Source: Symbiodinium natans (lineage: Eukaryota; Sar; Dinophyceae; Suessiales; Symbiodiniaceae). Taken from it: DNA of 64,000 nucleotides. The notes under the pieces were generated by a model that did not search any database, was not told where the DNA came from, and saw only the letters and a program-made list of their open reading frames with translations. The stretch spans positions 328,634 to 392,633 of the forward strand of contig CAJNDS010000669.1 of NCBI GenBank assembly GCA_905221605.1. The letters are read 5' to 3'. The stretch's first letter is position 1, and the number at the start of each line of letters is the position of its first letter. The position numbers and the translations under genes were made by a program. Below are positions 1-13,261 of the stretch, in pieces.

Positions 1-1492
1 AAAGCTAAGACATCCGAGGCACAAAGTCGAGGGCACAGCGATGCAAGACGCCTGCAAAGCAAAGACTCTAGGACGGAGGGGTCAAACCAGCAAGAAGCTA
101 GGAGGGAACAGCATGAAGATGCTCTCAAAAGCGGGTGGCCCTACAAACTTGTTCGAGAGGGGCGCCTTCATAGCGATAAGGGTCGTCACAGCTGTAGGCT
201 CCAAGTCCATCACTGCGGCCATCGCAATTGTGATAGTTCCACGCCTGGGTCCGGGAGTTTAGGGTTTAGGGCTTTAAGGTCATCCCTCCCGCCCTACCCT
301 CCCCCCCTCCCCAAAAAAACAGAATGGACGCCTCCAATACGTCATCAATTCATCTTTAATGTCCCCGTGTTGAGTGTTCTGGAAAGATAAGGGGGCCTTA
401 AGGGGGGATGAAGAGCTGTAGGGCTCTGAACCCAGAGCTACGAGACACTGCCCCTGGTTTCTCAGAGATCTCAGAGCGGCCATGTAGTAGTGCAAGTCTG
501 CAACGATCCGGGTTTGTCTCTCCTCTTCGGGCGCAGCTTTCGTCTAATTTAGAGTTCAGGGTTTAGGCCTTGGGGATGCTAAGCTTTACAGTAGTGTGCC
601 TGACTCTTTGGTCTACACAGGTCATGTCGGCATTGTTCCTGAGTTCGGGTGCCCTTTGGTAGGTGAACTTGCAGCAACGCCCCCCAAATTTAGACCCTTA
701 TCTCCGGTCATCCCAAACCCCCAAGTCGCAGGCCAGCCAGGGTCCTCGAGCGTAAACGCATTGCGGAACCAGGGGACCATCACCCCATCGAAGTTCTGGG
801 CGAGTCATTGGGGACGATTTCTGCAGGGCTCAGGGTTCGGGGTTTAGGCCGTAGCTGATCATGAGGCCGTACACTTGATTGAAACCGCCTTTTCCTTGGA
901 TCAGCGAGCATCTCCATGAAACCTGCTGAGAAACCTGCATGAAAATGGCGCGTACCAAGACTCCTGCACAAGGCAAATCCTTCGTCGTCCTACGTCTCAG
1001 TCTCAACCTGCTTGATTCGATGTTTCATTCCCTTTCCCCACGAAAAGAAGCCGGCACCTGGGGGGGAGGGGGGTCATTTGAAAGAAGGGACCAAGTAGAA
1101 CAGCTACTCTTCGAATATTTTGGGGAACCCGAGCCTAGAAAAAAAAAACAATCTGCAACGGAGGAGCCTGGATGGATGTCTCCACCATACTCATGTAGAG
1201 CTTGATGCCAGAAAAGGGCAGGCGTGAGCCTCAGCATGCCGCCCCAAGAGCCCCAAACCTACACGGCGCAGCCATGGAGGGCGTAGGAGCTGAGATGGGC
1301 TGAGGCTGGGTATGCCCGGGCGTTGTTTCGGGCATTCCTAGTGTGCAGCACCTGTCGTTGTTCCGCGAATTATTCAACCCACATCATCATCTTCGCTGCC
1401 AGGGCACCCCGGTAAATCGTGGCCGCCTGGTCCAACCAGGTTAGGATGGCCTCACGCAGCGTCTCTGCCGCAACTCTAGTTCTCTTCCCCTC

Positions 1493-1555
1493 AACCCTAA
1501 AACAAACCCTAAACCCCAACAACCCTAAACCCAAACCCTGAACCCCAAAAAAAAC
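1493..1555 (-). repeat. Degenerate CCCTAAA telomere-like repeat
   Basis: Interstitial run of imperfect CCCTAAA units (TTTAGGG on the minus strand) mixed with CCCTGAA and CCCCAA variants. It lies about 100 bp left of an array in the opposite orientation. Confidence 0.75.
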
Positions 1556-1661
1556 TTGTTGCACGGTCTGATTTCACAGAAGGAGTGCACGGCTTGGATA
1601 ACAAGGATGCAAGAGTTTGGGGTTTGGGGTTCAAGCCTTGGGGTTCCGGATGTCAATGAGC

Positions 1662-1782
1662 CGTCTGTAGGTTTAGGGTTTAGGGTTTACGATGGGTTTA
1701 CGGTTTAGGGTTTAGGGTTTAGGGTTTAGGGTTTAAGGTTTAGGGTTTAGGGTTTAGGGTTCAGGGTTTAGGGCGTAGGGTT
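1662..1782 (+). repeat. TTTAGGG telomere-like array
   Basis: About 15 near-perfect TTTAGGG heptamers with single-base variants (TTTACGG, TTCAGGG, GTAGGG). This is the plant/algal-type telomere unit, but it is interstitial: unique sequence flanks it on both sides. Confidence 0.9.
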
Positions 1783-4700
1783 TATAGCTCTGCAAAGCCA
1801 TCTGTTCTTGATGCACGTTCGATGGGAAACAAAAAGGGCCTTAGGCAAAACGACATCTTTCTGGCCTGATCCGGGGTAAACATCTTCCTTAGCTCAAGGC
1901 AAGAGCATGCGCCCGAAGACGATGTATACTGGTGACTGGTGTACAAAGACCCTTTTAACCCCACAGGGCTTCGGTGTTTGTGCAGCTTAAGGTGTATAAA
2001 GACACTAAATCCCATAGGGGCTTAGGTGTTAGGCACGCGCATGCGAGATTCGAGAAGACTGCGCACTCCCCCCTTTCCATGCTTCGGCCTGCGGAAAGAG
2101 GCCTGCTTATCAGAAAACCTGTGGCGTACAAGTCCACCAAAACCGCTGAACCCTGGAACCCTAATGCCCCAAACCCTGAACAACCCCTATAGCCCCCAAA
2201 CCCTATAACTCCCGATCGACAACTTTTGCACAGGGCTCAGACGGAGCTTGTCGTGTACATGTAAGGCTTGGGGCTTGTTGGCTTGCCGGGTTTGTTGATG
2301 GGATTAGGTTTGCAGGGCAGCTCCTTTTCCAGCGGTTTCCAGCTGTTGAAACTGCTCGACCAAGTCTCCAGCGGTTCATGTGGCCAGGCTCATTCATGAC
2401 AGTGATCCCAGCAACAACGCCTGCGAAGCAGCTCCCTACCTCTCCAGACCCTTATAAAGACCCGAAATGCCTAAGGCCTGGAGCCTCAACCCCAAAGCGA
2501 GGCAAACCACCCCGGCCTTGCGCATCGTAGTCCAGACTCTCGATCCAGCGAATCATTGTCTCAGGGCAGCACACAGGATGGTGTTCTAGAGGAGTTGTGG
2601 TATTATAGCCTTAGGGGGTTTGAAGCTTAGTTCTTGGGGTATGGCTTGACCATTGACATCCCTAAACCCCCCTAGCCCCCCCACCTCCCCCCAACCCAAA
2701 CAACACACAAAAAAACAATAACATATTTACATACACATATACACATATATATATATATACAACATGGAGGGTTCAATGGCCCAAGGTGCTTCTACGATCC
2801 ACAGGCCCAGCTCCGTCAGGGGCTGTGCTTCTCCAATCAAGGATTTCTCCTCGGCTCGCTGCGAAGCTTCGGGTTCTAATTGAGGGTGTTCAGGCAAAAT
2901 CCAAGATCTACAGCTTCAGGCCAAGCCAAAAGCATCATAGCCCTGAGTCAAGGATCGGGAAATCTTGTCACAGGCAGGGGTTGAATTGTGGATGCAAGGC
3001 ATCTGCGTCTTTTCACATCGAGCTTCTCAATGCCGCACCCCATCCCGAGTCGGACCCTTTGCGCAAACGCGTTGGAATGCAGCAGCAGGAGCAACGCGTA
3101 GTAGAGTTACCTACATTCCCTGCGGCCGGCTCTCTGGGCTATCGTCCCTTTTTGGGCAAGAGGCCGCAGGCCAACAAAAAAGCCTCCACGAACCCTGCCG
3201 CTGTCACTAACTCCTCAAACTAGGATAAATCACGATAAATCCCCACTAAGGGAGCCTGAAGAAGGGCACCCCCAATCTTCGGAAACCCCCCAATATCAGT
3301 TGAGGCACTGTCCAGAAGGCGCAGCGCAAAGGCCACACGCCGTTGTAGGTTCCATGCGATGCACCGCCGGGAAATGCATGGACATCCTAAGTGTGCACGG
3401 AAAGGTGTGTCGAGGGGGCCGAAGCCCTACGATGCCCTACAGCCCTAAGCCCCGCGTCCCCTTTACAGTGGTTCTAAGAGCCATGCGAAGATGACGCCGA
3501 GCCCATGGCTCCCTGCCTGGCACTGCAACAAAGCCGACGTGGACATTAAGTCTTGCAAAGTCCCTTTGGGCCAGTGTAACAGGGGCCTCCAAAGGTTTGA
3601 GGGTTTTAGGTGGCCAGTTTAGAGTTTAACAGTTTTGGGGGGGTTTCGGAGGCTTCAAATCATTGCGCCTCGTAGATAAACTGCGTCAGCAGTTTTCTCG
3701 GGATCGTGACGAGAGAGACTTGATCCTGACACTGGCAGCTGCGGGCGGGGGCGGTGTTTGCATACACCAGGCAGACAAGTCTTAGCGTGGCCACGCCTCG
3801 CAGCTTTCGGACAACGGCAAGTGAAAGTTACGGGGGCTGCAACGGCGCATTCATGGGGGGCCCATAGAGGTGAATCATCTGCTCAGTATCCGAAATCCGT
3901 CTGATCAAAACCTTGCCAGTCACTGCGACCCAGCCCATCAACCGGAAGCGATCATTCCCAAAATCCGCCTTGTAGAAAGGATCCGGCCTCAGCTGCAGCT
4001 GTGCGAAGCTGAAAACCCCCTCTATGCATCGAACTATGCCTTGGACTCCTTGTATAAGCTCTGAATGAGCTCATTTAAAAGGGATCCAAGGTGCACGGTG
4101 GTGACATCATTGTCCGGGTCGTAGGAACCGTAGGTTGCCTGAGAGCAGCCTACGCTGCCTACGTCTGATGCTTCCTGTGCCCTTTTTTTCTGGAGACGCA
4201 ACTCTCGCGCAGAGTATGTCTTGAGCTTGTCGAGCGGCGGTCCAGATCCATTGTGGAGAGTGGGCCAAAGTTGTGGACGCGCCGAGGTTACGTTCATTAC
4301 ATGCTTTCTCCCCTGCAACCCCCCCCCCCCCCCGGCACTCCGCCCTGCAAATCCGTGAATCGACATGTGACCTCGTCCAGAGGCGCCAGTGCGTCCGCAA
4401 AAGCTGCCCAGGTTAGGGGCAGCCGCACCTTACGACTGCCGGGTATAGAATATTGAACATTCTCGATGCCGGGTTTCATGTTAACATGGGCTGCCTTACC
4501 GCAGAGTTCAGTGTTTTGGGGGGTTTCACTAGGGTTTACCAGAGTGGGCAGTGGACACACACACACACACACACCCGCGGTACGCCCTGATGCAACTCGA
4601 TTCGCGGCTGCTCAACAAGTACTGGAACCAGACGCCCTCAACCCCCTAAACCTAAAGCAGCTGATCCTCAAGCCTGGCCTAATCCCTGAATCCCTACACA

Positions 4701-6689
4701 TACTCTGACTCGCAAAAACTCTGACTCGCAAGGCACTGCCTTGGGCTTGGGAGGTCAAAGAGGTGATGGGTATGGATCTCAAATGACGTAAGGGGACCCC
4801 CACTCCTCTCCAAGGATCCAGAGGCTGCCAATTCAGTGCAATCGGGCAGCGACACGCAGACCTGCAGCCGCGATCTCTCGCAGGTCCTGGCATTCCGGAA
4901 GAAGGTCATCTGGGCTTCAGTTTCAGATTCGGGGAATTTGAAGCGTTGACTTTAGGGAAGTCAAACTGTTGTAGCTAGGCGTAGCCTGATTTTCGGCGTA
5001 GCCTGATTTTTCATGCTGCGTTCAAGAGCAACGCAAACAAACACAGACAAAACGCATATAGCAAACCTTCAGTATATAGTTCTTCTACACGATGCTCGCC
5101 GGATCCTGATCTTACTTTCGCATCAACCCTGCCTCGTTTGTGATGAAGTTCGCACGGTAATCGGAAATGGCTTGGACTGCCTTGAGTTCCCACGGAGGCA
5201 CAAAGAGTACACATGGTAGTCCCCGCAGCTCAGGCCCACACGAGTCATTTGCAGAGTGCAGACATGTTCAGAACAACTTCGTGCAGTACAAGCCGCCACA
5301 GACCCAAGAGCCGAATCCCTGGTCAGTTCTCTGAATTCGGGTCCCTTGCTGTTTCCCTGCCAATTCGATTACAACACCTGGTATTTGGGGGCTCCCAAAG
5401 GGCGCCCACGTTTGGGGAGGCGGCCTACATCGACAAAAACCATCCTAAACAGTGCCTGCGAGGTGCGAAATCACGGCCGTGATCGTTGATAAGCTGCTGC
5501 GTGAGCAATCCTTCCTAGCAAGAAAGGGTGGCTTAGCTGAGCGGAACCTCCTCCAACTTCCTGCACTGCAACCTGCCACTGAGCCGACTGAGCATCTTGA
5601 TTCGCCAACCATGGAAGTTCATGCCAGTTCTTGCCATGCGGCAGATGACCACGGTTGGTCCATCGAGGGTATCCGCGGAGGCAAGCCATACCTAGACACA
5701 TCCGAATGCGGGCGAATGCCTGGAAAGTCCAAGTCCAAGGTTCCACACACAAAGGCAGGTTCGGCAACAAGGACTTCTGATTCTACCGTGCTTTGGGGTT
5801 CGCGGGATCTCGGCACTGAGCCGAATCTCCCTGTCCATAGGAGCTGCGTCTTGGGAGGCATGTGCAAACACTCAACAGCACGCAAAGCTTCACAACATCG
5901 CGGGGCGATGTTGGAATGAGCAGGCTGCTGCGTCTGCAACCTGCATGAACTGTAGGCCAAGCTGGTTCCAAGGAGGTTGAAGAAACACGTCGATCCCTTG
6001 TCAAAGTGCCGAAACAAGAAATCAAAACCATCGGCATGCATTGCAAAAGCCAGGTGCCCTTGGCCATTCCCGTGCGTGCTGGAAACATGTCCTGGGCAAA
6101 GAGCGGGCAAAGAGGGCTTCGGTCCTCTTCAGCTTCGGCATTCAGGGTTGTTCAGTTCCTTGCAGGCTGCTCTGCGCGCCATGGCGCCTGCTCTTCCGGG
6201 GCTTCCCTAGGAGGCGCGGGATACTTTCACCTATGAAAACGATATCCTTATACCGACGGCTTCCCTGAACCCTGATAGGCCTTTGGGTTCAGAACTTGAG
6301 TTTAGAGTCGTAGGGGCTTAGGGCAATGCATCCTTCGAGAGATGATGCTAGCCACGCGGAAAGACATCTCCAAGCCACAAACTGTTCGGGGTGATCAGTG
6401 TTAAAGGTGTCTTGCCACTTCGACGACACCGTGTTTCATCACCGGTTCAAGAGAACTCATCAGCCCCTCCAGACTCCCTGATTCCTTGAACCTCTTTTGA
6501 ACCGCTTAAACCCTTTAAACCCTCTTCTAAGCACTTTAGAACCCTGTAAGAGAAACACAAGCATTCAGCATTACCGCCGCGAGGGCATGAGCCACTCGAT
6601 TTGGAGCGGCCTCAACACACCGGGGGGGCACCTCAAACTGCGTTTGGGCCCTGGGTGCTTACTTTGGGGGGCCCCGCTACTCAAAACAG

Positions 6690-6853
6690 CCGACATCTAC
6701 CTCCCTAAACCCGAAACCCTACACCCTTACACCCTAAACCCGAAACCCTAAACCCTCAACCCTCAACCCGAAACCCTAAACCCTCAACCCTAAACCCTAA
6801 ACCCTAAGCCCTAAGCCCTAAACCCTAAACTCTAAACCCTAAACCCAACCCTA
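6690..6853 (-). repeat. CCCTAAA telomere-like array
   Basis: About 20 units of CCCTAAA with CCCTCAA, CCCGAAA, CCCTAAG and CCCTACA variants. An interstitial degenerate telomere-type repeat in minus orientation. Confidence 0.9.
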
Positions 6854-7003
6854 AGCTTGCTAATGACGAAGCCATGAACCAAAGCGCATGGACCAAGACG
6901 GTCACCTGGCAAGCCATTGCCACTGAGCTTCTGCCTCTGCCCATGGAAAAAAACCAGTCCTGCCGTCCAGCAGACAACAAAAAACTAGGAGCACGAGAAA
7001 GAG

Positions 7004-7029
7004 ACGGGGGGGGGGGGGGGGGGGGGGGG
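7004..7029 (+). repeat. Poly-G tract
   Basis: A G homopolymer of about 26 bases. Similar G or C runs of 11-30 bases recur across the window, for example near 13,149, 14,074, 15,254, 16,786, 22,500, 23,003, 25,579 and 48,748. Exact lengths are unreliable in any assembly. Confidence 0.9.
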
Positions 7030-7173
7030 TGGGTTAGGGGTTTGGGGCTTGGGGAACTAGGGGTTTCAGAAGGGTTTTGGGGTTTAAGATTGAGGTGTGT
7101 TGGGGGTTTAACCATTGGCTTCTTCTTGTGCTGGACTAGGTGTGGCATCATCTTCTTGGCACTGCTCCGCATG

Positions 7174-7286
7174 AACCCCTAAGCCCTAAACCCTATAGAC
7201 CCTGAACCCCAAACCCTCAACCCCGAACCCTCAACCCTCAACCCGCCTAGACCCTAAACCCTAAACCCCAAACCCTAAACCCTCTT
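7174..7286 (-). repeat. Degenerate CCCTAAA array
   Basis: Imperfect CCCTAAA, CCCTGAA and CCCTCAA units in minus orientation, ending in three clean CCCTAAA copies. Confidence 0.85.
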
Positions 7287-9021
7287 GCTTTGTGGTCCTC
7301 TAAACAAAGCCAGCCACCTAGGCTCACTCCGCTGAGGCGGCTCACCACCGCCTGGCGTTTTGGGGGCTTCTGGGGTTTGGGTTGGGATGTTCCCCTTTAT
7401 CCTACCAGTCTTTCATAGATTAGAGGGCCCCCTACTGTAATCCCTATTCAGGACTGCTCAAATAAGGGGGAACGTCCCAAGGTTTGGTGCTTGAGGGGTT
7501 TTTGTGTGTAGGATTTAGGGATTCAGGGCTTGGGGCTTGTCGCCTACAAGTACCATCTGCTTCTGTTTCTTCGCGATTGGAGTTTAGGGGTTCTGGTTTC
7601 GGGCTTGAAACTGTTGGGCCCATTGGCTCTGCGAATGTTTGTGGGAGGAACATGTTCAGCACGGCACCTTCGAAGAAATAGCAGCGAAGTTCTGCGATTC
7701 TACGGTATCCGTGCGCTGCTTCCAACTGACGTCGTTATCTATTTGAGGTTTCAATGATGTCCACGAAGCATCGAAAGGCAGACATTACGGAGCCGCTTGT
7801 CAATGGAAGAGAAAGCGCAAGCAAACCTGCAAACACAACTTCTGCAACAACCAGCTCACAGGGCAACACCGATACAAAAGGCTTGCAGCCTCCGATTAAT
7901 TAAGCAAAAATGAGCTTCCAGCAAACGAAACATCCAGCGCACCTCCGTTGAGCTGGCATTCGTTGCGTAGGCCTGCACGCCCAGGGTTGTCATCGAGCTT
8001 TCGAGTTTTGACAAATTTCGGGGCCGACCCTGTTGGAGATCCGTGTCCAGGCATCTGTCAGGGCCTCAGCTCTATGGGGGTGCATTGGCTTAACTTTTTC
8101 GTGGTTCACGCTATGCTCGCGGGAAATCTGCACCCCAGACTTTGAGCCAAAAAACTCCACATCTTTGTAGCCGATGATGGTAGTAAGTCGTCTTCGTCAA
8201 GTGCTGAACGCCACAAGCGACCGAAGCTGCTGGATAACCGAAAGGCGACAGCGGCTCAAAATCCTGCAGTTCCCTTCTGATTTCACCAACCCCTACCCTT
8301 CAAAGCGCTCCGACATCTACAGAACACCCACCTGCGCCAGGTCGCTCCCTTGGAGGGTGACATGCTGAGTGAAGGACATGTTCAGAGCCTTAAACCCTTT
8401 AAACCCTATGAACCTTAAGCGGGCGCAGCACACATCCTGAAATGGGCCCATCGGCACTGCTCAACCCTTCATGCTCAGCTCCCCGCTCGCATGGTGGAGC
8501 CCTGTACCCCTGTGCGGCACACGGGGATTTGCGCAAAAAGGGGGCCGAATGGCAGGATTCCCTTAGATAGGGACCCCAATAAGGTACCCAAAATTTCGGA
8601 AACCACCATATGGATGTCGGTTTGCCTTCTTCCTTTGACTTTGACTTCGGAATTCTTTTCTCGGGTGTTGTGGCACCCGCTCTGAATACCGATGGTTTTG
8701 TTTGCGAGGTCTGTTCGGGGGTAGCCCCCCCCCCCCCCTGTTTTTGAGGCGGCGCGCGCAAGCGTTTACAAATAGGGAGGCCGGTTTGGCACTGCGTGGG
8801 GCAGGTTGGCCATTACCACGCCGGCTGTTGGCGTATGTTGCGAAGCAGCCCGAGCAAGCCACAGGCGGGGCCCAGCTTCTGCGAACGGCCGCACTTGCCA
8901 GCGCCCTCAACCGGCCTGGATGTGGAAAACCCCAGGGCAACCTCGGTCTGCAATGAATGGGGTTTGTAACGGTTTGTAGTGTTCAGGGTTTCGGGCTTAC
9001 AAGTGCGATGGCCTAAGTGGT

Positions 9022-9474
9022 TCAGCAATGTTCAGCAGGCTCGGCCTGAACAGGTGGGGCCCCGGCGGCAGCCATGAAGAGCAACGCTGTGCCTACGAAG
9101 AGTCGCACCGGCCCAATGGCCTTGGGAAGCTTGAAGAGATAACCGCTCAAGCTGATGGATTGACTGACTGACTTTCCTGCACTGTAAACCTACGGCCCTG
9201 TCAGAGATGAACGAGCTCCGCGCCCTCAGCCACGGAACTGCGCGTTCGGGCATTTCGGGCATGCCGCCTGGTACAGCAAGTGGCTTCTCAGGGTCAAGGC
9301 CACCAACTGCCGCATGACTTCGTCATCATCAGTCTAGTTCAAGAGACTGGCCACATTTAAGTAGCAGCTGGCTTGTTTGGCGCATCACCAATAACTGAGC
9401 AAACTGGTCATGCTCCCAGAGCCGCGTGCAGATAAATCCCCAAAGCTCCCTCACATCTTGAACCATTGGCATCA
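9022..9474 (-). CDS. 3' end of a small membrane protein gene (3 exons)
   Basis: I do not recognise the family. Three minus-strand exons join in phase. Exon 9,389-9,474 includes MPMVQDVRELWGF and EHDQFAQLL, with a GT donor (GTGATG). Exon 9,231-9,333 reads TDDDEVMRQLVAL then LLYQAACPKCPNAQFR and ends at a GC donor (GCTGAG). Terminal exon 9,022-9,176 starts after TTTACAGTGCAG|G, contains the hydrophobic span VRLFVGTALLFMAAAG and ends PAEHC then TGA. Exon lengths (86, 103, 155) keep one frame through both introns, which is unlikely by chance. The CPKC pair could bind metal; the hydrophobic segment near the C-terminus suggests a single membrane anchor. Upstream exons were not found: the acceptor at 9,474 (TTCGCAG) is followed by T, unlike most others here. 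Confidence 0.6.
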
Positions 9475-11298
9475 CTGCGAACTGTGTCTTGGGTTGTGGA
9501 CGCTTGGGTTGGGAAAACTGAACTGAACGGCTGAGAGCGAGCTCATGCGCCGCAGCCTTGTGACAGCAGCAGCGCCTCAACCAGGCCCGAACTACCCCAG
9601 ATCCGCACCAGACAAAAGCTGCAAGACGTGGTAGGCAGGGTGGCGTTAGCCTACCAAACCTTGGGGCCACCCTACAGGCTGTAGCATTATGCTTTCTTAT
9701 GCTACGCTGCTGCCCGCAAAGCGTGCTGAGAGCTATGTCATCTGTGGGTCCCAGACCCTAAGCTCTAAACCCTAAACTGCACTTTGAGATGTGGATCACA
9801 GACACAACTTCGAAGCAAGGTGCTGTCAAGAAATGCGCAGGCAGAATTAGAGGTTGGGGTTTCGGTGGTAAACCCAAGCAGCCACATCCTGACCATATAC
9901 TACCGCTCGGAACCTTTAGGGTTTGGGGCATAGGGAAGAAAGACCCATTTTCAGCTGTCTACATTAAGGTATCTTTTCTTCTCTGTGTTTTTTTTGTGTG
10001 GGGGGTACCAAACTACAAGGGTGTGTCAAAGCCCCATGCAACCCCAAACCATCCTGATCCTTAAGCCCAGAACCCTAGCAAGCCTCTTCGTGCGCAGCCT
10101 GGGGCTCTGCGTCGAAGATGCGGCATTCGACCTGAGATCGTTGGGGTTAACAGGGGATGAAGGCGGTTTGTAGAGGTGCTATGCCCGTTTTGTAGGGTTA
10201 TAAGTTTACGGGGCTCTGGGTCCTCGAAAAGCATTCTGCCAGAAATGATATTGCTTTGGTCGAACTGCAGGCTAGCTTTGGCACCTGATTTCTGTACTCT
10301 GCGTGCTCGAGTCTTCAACTTGAGGGACAAGCCGAGGCCAACGAAACCGAGCGCAAGCGCAAGGAGATGCCGCGGGCAAGCGGCCGCGAGACAATGGGGG
10401 GAAGACCGAACTCCCCAGATGAATGCCACCTTCCCCAGGTGTTCACTTATTGATGCTATCAATCTTGACCCGCCCAACCCCCCCCCCCCCACAGGCATAC
10501 TTCCTTGGAACAATCAATGTCTTTTCGGTCCTTCTCTGTGGAAGCAAGACTAACCTCATGCTGTTGGAAAGCTGTCTCAACGGCATGTCCACCTTCCCCC
10601 AATAGGTTCAATAGGTCTCTCACGACATCTTCTTCATCGCTGCACTGCGGCCGCGCATGCGCGGACGGCATAGGGCACGGGCTGAACTCAAACCAAATGG
10701 AGAGAGTGTCTGAGTATCCAATTCTTCCCTTTTGGGCCCCAAGTAGCACTGAAACGGCTCGAGACATGCAACGAGTAGTCTGCACTCCTGGACCCCCACA
10801 AAAGCCTGGATGGCTGCGGGCAAGTCATCCTTCGAAGATTGGCATCAAAGAGAGTCGTAATTGAAGTGCCGGGTAGCAGTCTTGGCACGTCTCAAGGGCC
10901 TCACGACTCGCAAAAACTTTGACCCCTTGGCCTACAAGACTTGAAAAAGACTTGAAGGCTGCGAGGATGGCTTAAGGGGGAGCAAGCAGCAGCTGCCGCC
11001 TTCTTTTCCGCAGCTTCTTGGCTGAGTGTTTGTCGGGGACCCACCTTCGCTCCTCTCTGACTTAGGACCTAAGACTCCTATAACACTTGAAACCCCTATA
11101 GACCCCTCTAAACCCCTCTAACACCCCTCTAAACCCCTCTAAAACCCCTGCACCTTAAAAGCGGTGAGCTCAGGCATCTGAGCTCTCCAGAGCCAGGGCA
11201 TCAGCGCATCGTGGCGCTGGGCCAGGTGTCAGAAGGCATCCAAGGGTTGTTCTAAACTCGAAACCCCCCCTCATACAGAGAAACGCCTGTTCTTTCAG

Positions 11299-11575
11299 AG
11301 AGAGAGAGAGAGAAGGAGAGGAGAGAGAGAAGGAGAGAGAGAGAGAGAGAGAGCGACAGAGCGAGAGAGCGAGAGAGAGAGAGAGAGGAGACAAAGAGAG
11401 CGTGAGGGAGTGAGAGAGTGAGAGAGTGAGAGAGTGAGAGAGTGAGAGAGTGAGAGAGCGAGAGAGTGAGAGAGTGAGAGAGTGAGAGAGTGAGAGAGTG
11501 AGAGAGTAAGAGAGTGAGAGAGTGAGAGAGTGAGAGTGTGAGAGTGTGAGTGAGAGAGAGAGAGAGCGATAGGCA
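11299..11575 (+). repeat. GA-rich satellite with 8-bp unit GTGAGAGA
   Basis: A (GA)n tract grades into about 20 tandem copies of GTGAGAGA between roughly 11,408 and 11,560. The minus strand therefore reads as long Ser/Leu/His repeats (SLSHSLTL), an artefact and not a gene. Confidence 0.9.
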
Positions 11576-11579
11576 TAGA

Positions 11580-12100
11580 CGCATGTATATGTAGACATGT
11601 ATATACAGATGTTGATGGCAGCATACAAATGTATATATACATATATATATATACACATATATATATATACACATGTACATACGTCTGTTTCATGTGCATG
11701 TGTATTTGTATTTAAACGTATGCGTAATTTGTTGAAGTCATACATTTTGGTATATTCCTGAGTATGTATGTACATTTGAAGTTATATCTATACTTGTACT
11801 TGCTTCTTTCTGCCTGTTTGCAGCTTGTGTTGTTCATATTTTCGTATACTTACATACAGTCTAGATGTTGAAAGTGTACATGTGCATTTGATGGTATGTA
11901 TACATAATGCGTATGCGGGATACATTATATATATATATATATACATATAGATGTATGTATGTATGTATGTATGGATGTATGGATGTATGTATGTATGTGT
12001 GTATATATATACGTATATATGTATGTATGTGTATATATATATATATATGCATATATATATATATATATCTTTATGCATATATATATATATGTCTATAACA
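11580..12100. repeat. AT-rich TATA/CATA/GTAT microsatellite region
   Basis: Mixed runs of TA, CATA, GTAT and GTATGGAT units, densest at 11,630-11,675 and 11,920-12,095. Open frames read as Tyr/Ile/His runs and are not coding. Confidence 0.85.
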
Positions 12101-12884
12101 TCTTTCACTAGCGGTGCAGAGGCTTCCGACTGCTTTGGAACAACCCCCCTCTGGGAAACAGATTGGGGTAAGCCGCAACAGAACTTGGGCTCTCAGCCCT
12201 AAGCGTGGAGAAGAGGCACAGGGCTCTTCCCAAAAGGAGCTGCGGGGGTTCAGAGTTGCGGGCTCAGGCTCGGGGGGATAGGGGGGGTTCTAAGGGGTTT
12301 TGGTTGTTCTGGGTGCGGAGGCCCTAAGGGCCATCTCAGTCAAAAGCTGCCCATGCGAAAGCCGGCCTTGGGCTGCATCTCCCAGGAGTCTCCATACCAA
12401 GCTCTGCCCCTAAAAGCCCTGACACCTCTAAACACCCCTGCAAGTAATACATTCTAAGCCAGCAGCCCTCCTCTCTCCAGTAAACTTGGGGGTGCTGGAG
12501 GCATGAATCTTCGCGGCGCGACCCCACAAAAAGCATCCAAGCACTGGGTGCGGCACTTTTGGCCGTGTGACCGAGATGCCTCAGTTCAGGGTTTGAGGTT
12601 GGGGCTTTAGGGCTCAGAGTTTGCGGCGGAGGCGAAGTAGGCCGGTCTCGCCACTCTGGCGCTGAACTTATCTGCACCAGTAGTCAACTCGAAAACACAT
12701 GTCATGGATTTGGGGGGTGTCCGAAATTAGGGGTCCTTCTTAGAAGGGAGTTCTCGTATTTGGGGTCTATCTTGGGGGTCCCTTGTTCTCGTAAACCCCC
12801 ATATGCCAAAACGGAACCCTTGATATAACATTCCGCCTACTCGGACCCCATACTTTCTTTCATCTCAGTCCTAAACTGATGATT

Positions 12885-13137
12885 CCCTGCACCCTAAACC
12901 CAAAACCTCCTAAACCCCATACACCCCGAACCCTACACGTTGAATCCCTACAGTTTCAAGCAGAAGCCTTGAACCCGAAACCCTGGAACTTCAAGCCCGA
13001 AACTGATTTTGTCAGGAGGCCTTGAAGGGAGATCCCAAAAGAACTCTGCCAGAGGCTCTTTAACCCTAAACCCTAAACCCTAAACCCTACAGCACCCCAA
13101 ACCCTAAACCCTAAACCCCCAAACCCCAAACCGGCTA
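12885..13137 (-). repeat. Degenerate CCCTAAA arrays
   Basis: Two blocks of CCCTAAA-type units (about 12,890-12,990 and 13,061-13,137). The second has near-perfect copies. A C homopolymer follows at 13,149. Confidence 0.85.
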
Positions 13138-13261
13138 AACCTTTTGGATCCCCCCCCCCCCCGTTGCCCGCGCGCCTTCGGGCTGCCAGCAGGGGAGATG
13201 CTGACGCCGCTCCATGGGTCGGCCGGAGCTGAAAGGCAGGCTTAAAGGGGCCCAAGGGGTG

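Larger units (their letters stand above)
1..9021. other. Gene-poor region, no supported gene
   Basis: I found no exon with convincing protein-like sequence and splice borders here. The open frames are short, overlap on both strands and often run through telomere-like text. The stretch holds degenerate TTTAGGG/CCCTAAA arrays (listed separately), C or G homopolymers (about 4,318-4,334, 7,004-7,029, 8,726-8,740), an AT dinucleotide run near 2,742-2,760 and a short AC run near 4,556-4,575. Single small exons could have been missed. Confidence 0.5.

Noticed and set aside
8130-8160. TTGAGCCAAAA resembling the reverse complement of the dinoflagellate spliced leader
   Set aside because: Only 11 bases match and the rest of the leader is absent; not supported as a relic or leader gene.
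11408-11560. CRISPR-like regular repeats
   Set aside because: Direct 8-bp tandem units without unique spacers, in a eukaryotic context.
11170-11775. 201-codon minus frame of Ser/Leu/His repeats
   Set aside because: Pure translation of GTGAGAGA and GA satellites.
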